Positions 20,536 to 32,292 of a stretch of 64,000 bases of DNA are shown here, one piece after another. Numbering within the stretch: the stretch's first letter is position 1; every line of letters begins with the position of its first letter. The DNA comes from Gautieria morchelliformis (Eukaryota > Basidiomycota > Agaricomycetes > Gomphales > Gomphaceae). The stretch is taken from NCBI GenBank assembly GCA_015179125.1, contig WHVA01000285.1, positions 62,001 through 126,000 of the forward strand, written 5' to 3'. The translations under genes were made by a program, and so were the position numbers. Below the pieces are notes generated by a model. The model had not been told where the DNA came from. It searched no databases and worked only from the letters and a program-made list of their open reading frames with translations.

Positions 20536-21294
20536 CTACACTGCACTCGTTGTGTGCTCCGGCGTGTGTAGTTGATCTAAAAAGGAATTGGAATATCTCA
20601 AACATTGCATGTACGCCTTCTCGAATCCGTCCTACGTTGGATGTTATCTCAATATAATGAAGCAGCAAGACAGTCTAGAAACGCACAATACCCCCGTAGT
20701 ACGGGTCCTCAATAGACTTTCCGTCATCATAGGATCCCCAGAGCCGTACGGTGGCAGTGGCATCTGCAGGCTTCATCCGCTCTAGGTTGGCCAGGTTGGC
20801 CTTATCTGCTGCAAGTATGTGTGTGAAGTTGCGAAAGTCTCCGGGCGAGACCTGTTGGGCTGCATGGGAAATTGGGGTACCATGCTTCCGGCACGTTTCC
20901 ACTGATCTGGGAGGTCATAGGTTGAGCCTGGGTATATCAGATATGTACTTGGTCACTACCTTGGGTCTGGCTCTAGCTCACATCATGATCGGATGGTCAA
21001 TCAAAACTGCAAAGAGTGAAGGTTGACCACACCTTCGCCGACATGATATCCGGCGGTACCAGCGCTATCTAAATAAGCCCTTGATGGTTTTGCATATAAC
21101 TCTTAAGATGTCGCCTAGGAGACATACTTGCCTACTTTGATATCCAAACCGCGCTCTTTGACTTGATGCGCTAGAACTGCCTCACCCATTGGTGAACGGC
21201 AAATGTTTCCTGGAATGCAAATCAACGTCACCTTTGTCTCCTTGATAAATGACGGCCTACCCAGGCAGACGACGAGGACAGATGCGGAAGGCAT
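20536..21294 (-). CDS. LTP1: Low-molecular-weight protein tyrosine phosphatase
   Basis: Six exons: 21261-21294, 21132-21209, 21033-21068, 20960-20972, 20687-20906 and 20536-20631, giving 158 residues, the usual size. The P-loop is VVCLGNICRSP (C-x5-R), followed by DSAGTAGYHVGEEPDPRS, and the general-acid loop is EDPYYGGIDGF. Exon 4 is a 13-nt micro-exon encoding EPDPR across its two splice sites. The second intron has a GC donor (GCAAGT). Start 21294 (MPSASVLVV) is preferred over an ATG 33 nt upstream that would overlap the CACGTG element. The start codon is 41 bp from that of the divergent SH3BGR-like gene. Confidence 0.9.
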
Positions 21295-21335
21295 GAGGAG
21301 GATCAGAGCATGGTCACGTGACGACATCACCCACC
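21295..21335. promoter_or_regulatory. 41-bp divergent promoter with palindrome GTCACGTGAC
   Basis: The start codons of LTP1 and the SH3BGR-like gene are separated by only 41 bp. GTCACGTGAC (21313-21322) is a perfect 10-bp palindrome around CACGTG, the core bound by bHLH factors such as Cbf1 and USF-like proteins. Transcription starts probably overlap the opposite gene. Confidence 0.5.
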
Positions 21336-22262
21336 ATGCCGTCACCACCGATACAAGTCTTCCTAACAACGATTGCCTCTCAGCCAAGCCTAAGGCAGCG
21401 ACAAGGTTCTTGATATACTGCATTGGACTTTCTCGTGTTGAGCCCGTGTTGCTGCAGAGTACATCCTACGAATATTGCAGGTTCGCAAGGTAACCTTTAC
21501 GTCGTATGATCTGGCCTCCGATGAGACCGCTAAAAAACTATGGAGGAGGAAAGCGCCTCCAGGTGTGTGGCCATTTTTTCACGAGGTGTAAATTGCCCAT
21601 ATATTTGCAGGGAAGCACGAGCTGCCTGGTATTCTTGTCGGCGGACGGTTCCCAGGCGTAAGCCTTCGAAGCCCGGTTCGAATTACGCAAGTTTAGGCTG
21701 ACTGTTTGTGTCATGTCCACTAGACATTTTCAGAATTGTGGGTTAGCATGTTTGAGTCCCAGGTTATATTTTCTAACACATCTATAGTGAAGAAGCCGTT
21801 GAATACAATGAGCTATCGACCTTTCTACGTCTGAATGAAACCTGGGACGAAGACGTAGATGGCGATCGCCCCGCGCCGCCAGTACAGCCAGTTGGTGTCC
21901 CCGGCGCATCTTCTCCAGCACAGATGACAAACCATAAACCATCGTTCGCCGCTTCTCCGTCTCCTCTCAAATCGAAGAATAAAGGGCAAAGTGAACAAGA
22001 GTTCGATGTAGGGACCGAACTTGTGGGCTATGGGCTCCAAGGTGTCAAGGTGACCGATGACGAATTACGGGAGCTTGTGGAGGAACTCGGGTTAGATGGA
22101 GCAGACGCCGGCGAGCTTGTGAAAGGTCTGGGTAGTGGTGGAAATAGCGAGGGTGTCACGGAAACTCTTGGCACAGAAGCTAAATCACTCGAGACTGAGG
22201 CGACAACCAAACAGGAATTGGTCAAAGAGTCCAAAGATATCACTCAGGATAAACATCATTAA
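21336..22262 (+). CDS. SH3-binding glutamic acid-rich (SH3BGR)-like thioredoxin-fold protein
   Basis: Exons 21336-21405, 21458-21562, 21611-21657, 21724-21737 and 21788-22262 give 236 residues. The N-terminal 90 residues form a glutaredoxin-like fold: IQVFLTTIASQPSLRQRQEYI, VTFTSYDLASDETAKKLWRRK, LPGILVGGRFPGTFSEFEEAV and FLRLNETWDED. The redox CxxC is absent, as in SH3BGR proteins. The C-terminal half is disordered and acidic, with a repeated glutamate-leucine pattern. Exon 4 is only 14 nt (ACATTTTCAGAATT). The catalytic or binding role in fungi is not known to me. Confidence 0.75.
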
Positions 22263-22473
22263 GATGTTTGGGGAATGCGGTTACCCCAGCCTTTTGACCA
22301 TACTACTTATCTCTTAGTCTTTAATCATAACTTCAGTAATATTGCCTGAGATATTGATCAGATGCGGTGCAGGCTCAATCAGAAAAACTGTAAGAGTTTC
22401 CCTGGAAGGGTACTGATCAGGAACGTACAATTGTGGCAACCAGTCTAAGATCAAGTAACTTAAATTTCCATAA

Positions 22474-23802
22474 CTATAACTTTCCTTCGCCCCGTGGTCG
22501 CATGCTCACCAGGGATCCGCCATCGAGAGCGATAGTGGCTCCATTCACATACGCGCCTGCGCGACTTGCTAGAAACAAAGTGGTGCCCGCGACATCCTCC
22601 GGTGTACCAATTCGTTGCAATGGCACATTGGCTTTGATTAAGTTCCCAGCGATCCGCAGAGTGTGGGCCATCACTACAAATATTGGTGGTAGGTTAATTG
22701 CACCAACATTAAATCTAGGAGACTAACTTTTGCTTTCAAACGGGCCTGTGCATGGTAAGATCAGTAACTCGTCGATAAAGTAAGATAAAGTCCATTTACC
22801 ACAAGCAATGGTGTTGCTGGTGATACCTTCGTGCCCTAATCGGCCTGCTAGGTGACGACTGAGTTGATGAACTGCTGCCTAACACAACCAATGAGCAGTA
22901 GCAGCAAGATTGAATATATGCGTACTTTCGACGCCGCATAGGAGTAGGTATGACCGCGGGGTACACGCTCGCCTTCAACAGAACCAATCTAAGTTGAAGA
23001 TGTTGAGAACCACAATAAGTAACTCCGTTAAAGGTAGCAGCGACACACATTGATGATCCGAGCTGGGTCTTTGAAGCTCGGCCCATCCTGTCCACCTTGG
23101 AGGGCAGCCTCGCGCAACAAGGGTAAACACAATTGCGTGAGAGTGAACACCCGCTGAACGTTTAAGGTGAGAATTTTTGCGAATGCAGCATCCTGAAGGG
23201 TGGCCGTGAATTATTACGCGGCGCAGCTCTCGGGTAGCAGCTGGTAGCATACCGGATGGTCGTCTACGTCGTCACCCCACGTGGCGCCGGCGTTGTTTAC
23301 CAATACATGCAGGGCTGCGTACCATTTGCGAAGTTAGTGTGTTGAAGCCTGGAGGGATTAAGCATATGCCTTTCTCTTGGGACTGGAGTTGGTCGACCAA
23401 GCGACGGACTTGTTCAAATTGCTGCAAATCCGCAGGCACAGATATGCATTTCCCCGGACCCAGTGCTGAGAGCTCATTTGCCGTGGCATCGCATTCTTTA
23501 GCAGTGCGTGAGGATATGTACACCTATACAGATCGTCAATGCAACTTGAATATAATGACCATGAGCTATTCCACCTTGCAACCATTCTGCACGAAGCCCG
23601 TAGCGATCTAGCAAGAAGGAATGGTGTTCGTGAACTGCTCGGAAAGACGTACTTCAGTCCACTCATACCATTTTACCTATACCGCGAGAACCACCGGTGA
23701 CCAAAACAACCTAGAGAACCGTTTGTCCAAGTTATCAGCTGTATAAGCACTATTACATACCTTGTCCTTGACATTGAATAAAGCTTCCAGTCTGAACGCC
23801 AT
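22474..23802 (-). CDS. Short-chain dehydrogenase/reductase
   Basis: Ten exons (23761-23802, 23669-23710, 23575-23607, 23370-23523, 23253-23314, 23049-23192, 22926-22988, 22800-22878, 22728-22745, 22474-22673) give 278 residues. The Rossmann motif is LVTGGSRGIGKM, then LVNNAGATWGDD (NNAG), and YSYAASKAAVHQLSR holds the Tyr-x3-Lys pair. The tail has RIGTPEDVAGTTLFLASRAG and NGATIALDGG, typical of classical NADP-dependent SDRs near beta-ketoacyl reductases (RhlG-like). The substrate cannot be told. Exon 9 is only 18 nt. The fourth intron appears to use a GC donor (GCATAT), needed to keep the frame into ALHVLVNNAG. Confidence 0.85.
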
Positions 23803-24232
23803 CGCGAGGGACTGATCCAGTAGAGTATATACCGGTGGCTTACACAAACTAAAGCTGTTAGAAGTACTGAGTTGTATATGTATGCCGGAGAAGCGGTCAG
23901 TCCAATAGCCGGCACCCGAAAAGGGCGGCAGGGGTTCAGCTGCTTACAGTCACGCGAGAGCTCCTCGACAAGTGCATGCAGCTAATCTACAAGACCCGTC
24001 TAGCTACATTGACGGACTATCTAGGTTCACAAATCGCGTCGCCTCTCAAAGGGAGGTCCGGGAAAACACCTCGCTCGGGACTGCCTTTCACTATACTTAG
24101 TCTGGTAGCTGTAACGGTTGGATTAACCAGAAGATCACAGTACTGATTGTGGTGCACTGTGGACACTGTTTGTGAATCATCACGTGACCTGTTTAAAAAA
24201 CGCGTCCTCATATTTCTTAACCTTCTTCCATC
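23803..24232. promoter_or_regulatory. Divergent intergenic region between the SDR and the kinesin
   Basis: 430 bp with no convincing gene. ATCACGTGACC (24178-24188) lies 45 bp before the kinesin start codon; it is the same CACGTGAC word seen in three other promoters of the window. Confidence 0.4.
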
Positions 24233-27200
24233 ATGGCATCTAGAAATACCAAGGCGACAGCAACTCCAGCGACTCGCTCTTCCGCGCGAGCCAAGGTCCC
24301 TACAGACCGTCCTCACACCGCCAGGGCAACACGTGCCGCAAGCAAGACCAAGGATACCACGCACGTAGTTGACCCAGTGGCAACACCCGCGAGAAAACCA
24401 CTGTGGAATCGTGATAACGCCCTCTCTACACCGATAGGCACAGTTAAAAAACCTGTGCCTCCTAAGACCAAACTCAAGGGCCTGAAGGTAAGGAAAGACA
24501 CAGAAGATGTAGAATTGGAGGCTATCAAGGTGTTTTATGGTTCTCTTCAAATGCGTGGAGTACTTACCGGAAGTGCCTTCAGGCGTTCCTTCGCATCAGA
24601 CCACAGAGCTCCGAGGAACCCACTTCGACTCCATATCTATCTGCCCTGTCGAGTACAGCCGTGCAAATGACTGACCCATCCCCATCTACTTGCCGCCTTC
24701 GCCCTGTATCCACCCATTCTACATACACATTCTCCAAAGTCTTTCTTCCAGAAACTCAGCAAGCAGAATTCTTTACCCATGCCGCTCTTCCGCTGGTTCG
24801 CGACTTGCTAGAAGGACAGAACGGTCTTTTGTTTGCATACGGTGTCACCAACTCGGGGAAGACATATACTATACAAGGTGGGAGCGGTAAAGGGGAAGGC
24901 GGCTTGCTGCCGAGAACGCTCGACGTTGTATTCAATAGTGTGGATGGCTTGCACAGTGATGCACCGGTATGTGATGTAACAGAGGCTAATAGTAGCTTAC
25001 TGATGCTGCAGTAGTTCCGACCAGTCCGTTTAGCTGGAGTGGAGTATGATGGCGAAGCGCTGGCTAGTGCACGCTCCAGCCTCGCTCAGCTTGACGCTTC
25101 TCAAAAACCTTTTGATCTCCCCGTAAACGCCGACCAAAGTGTGCTGGCCAGCGTCATCGCTGAGCAAATAGATACTGAGGACAGAGATGAGACTAGTGAG
25201 CATCCCATACTATATCGGGCGTTTTCTCAATTCCCCCTATAGTCATCAAAGTCGATCGAAACTATGAATACTCCATTTGGCTATCATATGCAGAGATTTA
25301 CAATGAAAAGGTCTTTGATCTACTTGGCGTCTCATCTTCTGAACCTTCGTCGCCCGAGGCCCATATCCCTCACTCTACGTCAACATTTGGCATTCCGCGC
25401 TCTTATTCAACCATCGGAGGGTTTACGTCCTGTGCTAACCTAGCAGCCTTGGCTAATGCTCCGAGCTCCACCGACTTGAGCAATCCTCTGCTGGTCAAGC
25501 GCAAGGCCCTTGCACTGAAAAACGACCCTGATGGAGGTAAATATATTGCTGGCCTTCGGGAAGTCAGAGTGCGCAATGCAGAGGAGGCAAAGGCCATAGT
25601 AAGAATGGGTCAAATCAATCGACGGGTGTTTGGGACCCTCGCCAATCGCACCAGCAGTCGGTCACACGGAATATTTACTCTTAAGATTATGAGAGTACAC
25701 AAGGGTTGCCCCAATGTAGGCTTTCGCGGCTCAGATTGCAGATATATTAATCGACGCGCCCCTAGGACTTGGAAGCCATCCAGACTGCCCGTCTCTCCAT
25801 CGTTGACTTGGCAGGTTCAGAGCGCGCCAACAATACACATAATACAGGCGAACGCCTCAAAGAAGCGGGTAACATAAACAAGTCTTTGATGGTCCTAGGG
25901 CAATGTATGGAGGCTCTCCGGATGAATCAGAAGAAACTTGCGACCAACCCCACAAACATCAAATTGGGACTTGTGCCTTTTAGGCACTCCAAGTTAACAG
26001 AATTGTTCCAAGACTTTTTCGTGGGTAATGGTAAAGCCGTGAGTTGCTCAGATATCAATCTCCTGACTCATTACGAATCGCCGGTGCTCTAGGTGATGAT
26101 TGTAAACGTTAATCCGTTTGACACCGGCTTTGATGAGAATTCGCACGTCATGAAATTCTCAGCGTTGGCCAGAGACGTCAGCACTACCACTCACAAGCGT
26201 ATTCCTCCGTCGTCAATTCCTCGCCTTGCTCCGAATACAAACCACAGACAGGTGACTATTTCCACTGGGGGTAGAGCAGGGACGAGAGTCACCGAGACTC
26301 ACTTGGAGGTGTTGGAAGGTGAGTCATAATCTCTTGTGTCTTTGGTCAACCTCTCACCTTACTCTAGAGGACGAAGAGATCGACGAGGATGATGACTCAG
26401 AGCCGGGCAATCCTCTGGTTGACGCATTATTTGAACATGTGGAGGAATTGCGCGTTCGGGTAAGTTCCACCACGACAGTCTTAGGCCGCACTGGAGACTC
26501 ATGAGTATGCAGCTCTTTGAATCCGAAATGAGATGTGCGCTAATAGAGTCAGAGACAAGGGATGAGGTCATGAGGGAAATGGAAGACCGGATGATGCGCA
26601 TGGAGCGTATGTTCACCAAGAGATTAATGAACGAGGTAAGTCTACTTTTTTTTTCCCTTTTTTGTCTGATTTGTCATGCACTGATGCATTTTAGCTGGAA
26701 GAGAACCAGCTTAAGACAGACAGAAAGATCGACATGCTGCATCAAGCTGGCCTGATTGGATCAGTTGCCCGTCACCCCGAGAAAGACCTCGATGATCTGG
26801 AAGATGAGCTAGGAATCGAGGAAAGTCTGGTCAGTCAGCAGATGGCCTTGTGTAGATAATTGTCTGAATCTCTGTTCACCAGGTCGTCGAGTCTGACAAT
26901 GAAGTCGGCGACACTCCACTGGGTCCCGTGTCAAATAGCGTCGGTGACAGTCTGGCGACATCGTCATCATCTTCGCCGTCCGAATTGGATTCGCCTCTGG
27001 CAGGGAAAGTTCGACCTCGTCTCGGCGTCAGGGACGTTGACTCCAGTGGCGATATTGGTTTGTTTGATGACGCGACAGAAGACGAGGCAGTTTCCACAGA
27101 ATACTCATCTGCGGATGAAGACATTGCAGGCAAGGAGTCTCGGGGTATGACTACTGGAAGCGAATCACCGGAAGATGAAAGTGACGGGTCTGAGTGGGCT

Positions 27201-27697
27201 CCGGATGGTATGGACGGGAGTGCCAAAATAACCAACGCATTAATAACTTCACCGTCGGAGCCAGCCACGGTCAAGAAAGTCATACGTGGTTCAAACATGA
27301 ACATGGCATCTCCTACTTCACCTCTGCAGCACAAGACCAAAGCGAGGACTGGCGAGCTCCGCGGCCCAGAAAGGCGCATATCTTTTGATAACCTCTTTGA
27401 GGAAGGCTTGACTGATAACCATGAGGATTCAACAATCATTATTCCCAACAAACATGCCCGTAAGGCTGCATTGATGCATGCCGGACAGGGCGCTGAATAC
27501 GTGCCTCGTCCCGGGGGAAACGATGATATCCCCAAAAAGAAGAAGCGGTAAGCAACATGCTAGACTTGTTCTGAAGCTGTCGATTGAAATTCCTGCGCAG
27601 CACCCTGGGTAGAAAGGCGGTGGTCACAGAGGAAGAGATCGATGCAGTTACTCATAAGGTCGCGAACCTAATAGGGGGACAGGGCAAGGTAGTGTAA
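24233..27697 (+). CDS. Kinesin, probably kinesin-6 family (KIF20/KIF23, Klp9-like)
   Basis: Eleven exons, 24233-24529, 24583-24966, 25015-25195, 25243-25715, 25766-26038, 26093-26318, 26368-26459, 26513-26635, 26695-26829, 26883-27547 and 27601-27697, give 981 residues. The motor domain has P-loop GVTNSGKTYT, switch I NRTSSRSHGIF, switch II DLAGSERANNT, and NINKSLMVLGQC. A long insertion between the motor strands (about residues 220-300, starting LDASQKPFDLP) is typical of kinesin-6. After the motor come a short acidic segment and a coiled coil (VMREMEDRMMRMERMFTKR). The long disordered tail carries SP/TP sites and ends near a KKKKR nuclear signal. Kinesin-6 motors bundle antiparallel spindle microtubules at anaphase and cytokinesis. 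The subfamily call is less certain than the family. Confidence 0.85.
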
Positions 27698-27959
27698 GGA
27701 GAATGACCAAGGGGAGCAAATGATTCACCATACGTTATATTCTGTCTCGCGATCTTGCATGATAATATTTTACCTGACTCCGGGTGTGTGCAAGGTAGAT
27801 TGTCAAAAATTAGCACCAACCTTTGGTGAGTGGCACTAAGTTACCGCACCAGTTTAGCCGGCAACTTATACTTTACGACGGACGTCACGAAAGCCGTGTA
27901 TCACTGAAAAATGCAGACTCTGATATGGCACGACATCGTCTAAGTGATTCAAGAAACCT

Positions 27960-29327
27960 CTAGATAGCATCCCACTCCTCGACACTCTTGTAAAATTCAT
28001 CAACGAGACGCCTCTGGGCATCTCGACCTTTTTCAGTCTTCAATATCGAGCGAGGCAGAGGTCAGAGAAACAATAAATTAGCACAATACACCAATAAATC
28101 GATGACAGGCGTTTACTGACAGGCGTATCCGCGATGGCTCTGAAATATTCAGGAGATTACGCCAGTAAGACTCAGACCGATTACACCACACGTACCTTAT
28201 TACAATGTACTTTCTCCCCCAGAGAATTTCATCCCAGTCGGTAAACTGGGAGGGGTCCTCGTCACGATGGGCGAGGAAGAAGTCACGGGAACCAGTAACA
28301 TAACACCCAGCTTCGAGAGCGATCACAATGCCCGCCTGCGTGACATCAGTGATTTCGTACCTGATACACATGCCGTAGAGAATTTATGTGCTCACGCAAA
28401 CGTCCCAAGGCCAACATCCGATTTCCCTGAGGCATGGTAAGGGTGCCTCCCAATTTCCAACTGAATAACGAAACGCGCACCAGTAAACATCGAGGCCTCC
28501 CTGGGCCACACAACCATAGTTCAATGCAGCGCTGCCTATACTTCTGAGACTATGCGCCATTTTGCCGTTTGGAATTTCTTTTCCATCACCAGCTAGTCTT
28601 ATAAAAGAATCTGATTTGCGGGTCATGACCGAAGAGCTACGGTCGGACCCCCATTCTACGCCCAAGAGGGCTTGCGAAAGAGAGGGGAGAGGTCTCAGTT
28701 TAGCCAGAGGGAGTGGGATGGGTTGAGGAGAAGAGGGGACAGAAAGGAAGGCTCCCTGGCCTTTCAGCCCGTAGTACTGCAGAGTGAGTACATTAGCCTA
28801 TCTTCCGAGTTTGTAAGATGCCAGTAACCATTTGATCCAGGAATGGGTTGTATATGACCCCGAGAACGGGTTGTTTTTTGTAAATTAAACCAAGGGATAT
28901 GCAGACAAACGGAAAACCATGCACGAAATTCGTAGTGCCATCTAAGACAGCCTGTCATGAAGAACGCTATGCTTTGGAAACACCGGCCTACCTATAGGGT
29001 CTACACAGAAGGTGGGCTCGTCTGTAAGAGGTGGCCGGCTTCCAGAGGAGAAGGATTCTTCTCCTATGCTGTAGGAACTCAAGAGGCGCGACTCAAGAGG
29101 ATCAAGGTATCTCACAAGTTAAAAGCAGGCCAGGTTTTGGCGATTTCGCTCCTTACGAGTTCCTCCACTTTTACGTCCCATTCCGTCACCAGGTCGACAG
29201 AGTTCTTTTTCTCATCCACATTGCCCTCTCGAAGGATTGCTGTGGAACCTCGCAGGATTAGTTCACCGGCTGACCACGCAAGCTTTTTAGTGAAATCGAG
29301 CAACGTTGTCAAGTCCTGGGCTGCCAT
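27960..29327 (-). CDS. Inositol monophosphatase
   Basis: Starts [18 protein letters not shown]. The metal and substrate motifs are [14 protein letters not shown], then GEESFSSGS, and CVDPI joined over an intron to [12 protein letters not shown] (DPIDGTTN), followed by [11 protein letters not shown]. Further on are [27 protein letters not shown] and GCWPWDVC joined to [11 protein letters not shown]. The last exons read RKYIVIR, AIADTP and [19 protein letters not shown], with stop at 27960-27962. It releases myo-inositol from inositol phosphates (Mg-dependent, lithium-sensitive family). Not all internal introns were resolved; the segment near 28430-28480 is the least certain. The start codon lies 40 bp from the divergent MTQ2. 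Confidence 0.85.
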
Positions 29328-29367
29328 GAGGCGGAAATCGAAATGAAGCTGGTTAGTAATTGACGAA
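29328..29367. promoter_or_regulatory. 40-bp divergent promoter (IMPase / MTQ2)
   Basis: Only 40 bp separate the two start codons. The stretch is AT-rich with TTAGTAATTG and no clear TATA box. Both 5' UTRs must be very short or overlap the opposite gene. Confidence 0.45.
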
Positions 29368-30351
29368 ATGATTCCCACTCCGGACCTCTCACATCTCACC
29401 CGTGTAGATTACGAACATGTTTATGAACCAGCCGGTTTGCATTCTCAATTAATATTATCTAACAGGAATATCAATCGATGGCCGCTTTTTCAGAAGACAC
29501 CTTCATACTGCTCGACGCACTGGAACAAGATGCAGCCGAACTGCAATCGTCACGGCCTCTTATATGTCTAGAGATTGGGTAGCGTCACCACCCTAGTAAC
29601 TTGCTGCCCATCTAAAATATCCATGCAAGGTCTGGCTCCGGCTGCGTCTCTGCATTCTTAGCCAAGATTCTAGGCTCCAAGGCTTGTTGTCCGTAAATCT
29701 GTTTCCTGGCTCGAGCTATCTTCCATTCTCGACCCAACAGTATTTCTCTGCACGGATATCAACTCGTATGCGTCGCGCTGTACCTTGGATACAGGCCATC
29801 AGAATAGAGTGAATTCTCGAGTTCAGGGACCAACAACGAATGGAGTTTAACCACGTCCTTACAGGCTGCTCTCCAGCCAGTCGTGGCTTCCCTCGCCGAT
29901 CCCTTTCTAGAAAGACTAGGGCATAACGTCGATGTGTTGCTTTTCAACCCTCCCTACGTGCCCACTGTATCGCAAGACTGGCAGTCTGCGCAGTTTGGCA
30001 AGAGTTTGGAAGGCGCGTGGGCAGGTGGCACCGACGGCATGCAGCTCACAAACGAATTGCTGATGAACGTCAATGTAAGTGCGTCGCATTCCCTACTATC
30101 CCCTTCGCCAAACCGTTTTCTGCGAAGCATCTTCTTTCCCCCCGTGGTAGATTTTATCTTGTCGCTCTAAAAGCCAATGGCATAGAGAACATACAACAGA
30201 GAATGCTGGCATTTGGGTTTGCAAGCAAGGCACGCAAGTATGTTTTTCGCATGGATTTGACTGCTCACGAAGTGGTGGCTTTCAGATTTGTTTGCAGCGT
30301 CGCGCAGGACGGGAGCATTTGTTCGTTATACGATTTCAGAGGATGCCCTGA
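29368..30351 (+). CDS. MTQ2: eRF1 N5-glutamine methyltransferase catalytic subunit
   Basis: Class I SAM methyltransferase of the HemK/PrmC group that methylates the Gln of the GGQ loop in release factor eRF1, together with Trm112. It starts MIPTPDLSHLTRVDYEHVYEPA and goes over an intron to EDTFILLDALEQDA. SAM motif I is LEIGSGSGCVSAFLA; the acidic strand is CTDINSYASRCTLDT. The catalytic NPPY is in VDVLLFNPPYVPTV. It ends RRAGREHLFVIRFQRMP with TGA at 30349-30351. Exon joins are in frame; the last intron seems to need a GC donor after FASK. About 230 residues, normal for Mtq2. Confidence 0.88.
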
Positions 30352-30413
30352 AAAAAACAACCCCACGATAGAAAAACCCGCTCGTACAACAGATATATTT
30401 TTGTGGTATCTCT

Positions 30414-32189
30414 CTACCACATGAACCTCCCGACACCCGGTCGTTCGGCATACAAAAAGATATGCATGGTCCCCCAGTTGATAGACACATACCATAAGCC
30501 TTCGGCAATGATAGCCCAAGTGGGTACCTCTACAACTTGAGCACGCAGCAGGACGTAGGGTATCAAGAAGTATCGCGGCTCGAGAAGGGGAGTTGGTAAA
30601 AGAGCCGGAAGAACTGTCAAGGGGAGGACTAGCGTTTGCAGTAGCGTTTGATCCTTTCCTGCGCATTACGTTAGCGTATTTGAGCTTGGTCCACGCGTAT
30701 GAGATTACCTATACGCAAAAACCAGGCCCATGCACAGGCCAGGTAGCCTGGAGCCCAAAGGTATGGTACCATGGGGTGTAAACCAAAAACTCGTTTCCAT
30801 ACGTAGAACGTGTAGTGTCGATTATCCGATAGAAGGAATGGGTGGTGGATACTACAACGACATGTCAGTGGTTTATGACCGACGACTGAAGAGAGAACAT
30901 ACGTGAACTTGTGGATAGTCAGCACCATCCCAGCGAGGAGGATTAAAGTCATTGCTAGTCGTCTGGATGGTTATTTAGAATACCATCAAGCTAGATGTGC
31001 CTGCCGTACCTACTAGAACCGAACATGCGGTGTCGAACGTCTCGTAACAATGCCAGAGGTCCGCCATCATAGCTCGCAAGCACAGGCCAAGCAAAGGCTG
31101 TTGCAAATGCCACGAAATAATATACTTGGGGAACATGGAGAACAGGAACATGATTTGATTTGTCCCCTGGCATCACAGAATGTCAGTAGTCACTTCTCCG
31201 TGTCGTATTCTAAACATACCAAGAACAATACCGCCATTATAAAAGACAAATACCATAAAAGCGATCAAACAGAACAGATATGGTACTGACGCCACGAGTA
31301 TCGACGGTAACACGGCGGGTAGGCTCGTGAGTATCCTGAGAAAATCAGCTTTTGTGGGATTAGTTCGACTCATGCCAGCGAGGACGGTACACACTTGGAC
31401 CGGCTTCCAATGCCGGCGGGTCGTATAACTTCGGCCGTTGGACATCACTTTGAAATCGGAGGATCATAAGTTGACTGATAGCAAATGCATAGAAAACCCA
31501 AATGATGTTTGTCTGACGGAACACGCAGCTAAGAAGCCCGATCTATATTCTTTCTGTCGGTTGGATTGCTACTTGGCAGGTCGAATTTGTGGACTTACGA
31601 GTCCCGCTGAAACATGGCGCCCTTTAGTTGCAGCTACGACGGTGGCCAAGACAGATGCCAGACTGGGTATATCCGTATAATACAAGAAACCAAAGAACCA
31701 AGCAATTGGAAATGCAGCCAGAACGGTATCCTCTAGAGACGCGATAAGCAGGGAGCGAGGGGCCCGCACTCGGAGATGAAATGCCCTCAGATGACTTAGG
31801 AGTAATGGGAGCGACAGGAGAGTCAAGAGCGGAGTAAGGCGAAGAATAGCCATGTTGCATTTCAACATAAATATGCGGCTAAGGATGATGCTGAGCAGAT
31901 ATCTGTTTCGAATAAGGGAGTGGACTAAGTTGTCAAGAAAGTAATACGTACAATCCCGGAGGTGTAGTTATTTTTGAGTCCCATGTTGACCATTCGCCAC
32001 GACAGTAGGCTTGTGCTTGTGGGACATGAAATGGCTCATCCTGTGGGGTGTAAGATGCCATACAGGAATAAAACAGCGACCGACCATATATGGTTGCAGT
32101 ACGAGAGAATTGACCTCTCTGAGGACGACAACATTGGTAACACAGAATAAGATGAAGTATAGCGGACTGGGCGAGTTAGCGGTGAACAT
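30414..32189 (-). CDS. ALG10: Dol-P-Glc:Glc2Man9GlcNAc2-PP-dolichol alpha-1,2-glucosyltransferase
   Basis: Adds the last glucose to the lipid-linked N-glycan precursor in the ER lumen. Exon 1 (start 32189) ends VLQPYM and joins over a 45-nt intron to [13 protein letters not shown], the conserved luminal motif of this GT59 family. Downstream blocks are [19 protein letters not shown] split over an intron ([24 protein letters not shown]), [29 protein letters not shown] and the end [15 protein letters not shown] plus [11 protein letters not shown] (stop 30414-30416). Many hydrophobic segments fit a 12-helix protein. Internal exon edges were only partly resolved. It ends tail to tail with MTQ2, 62 bp apart. 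Confidence 0.88.
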
Positions 32190-32292
32190 GGGACTTTATA
32201 GTTCCGCGACCATGGAACAGTATGACTATGACATCATCTCTGAAACTCCTGCAAAAGGCAGCGAACAAGTCGCCTATGGGCAATGTATAACC

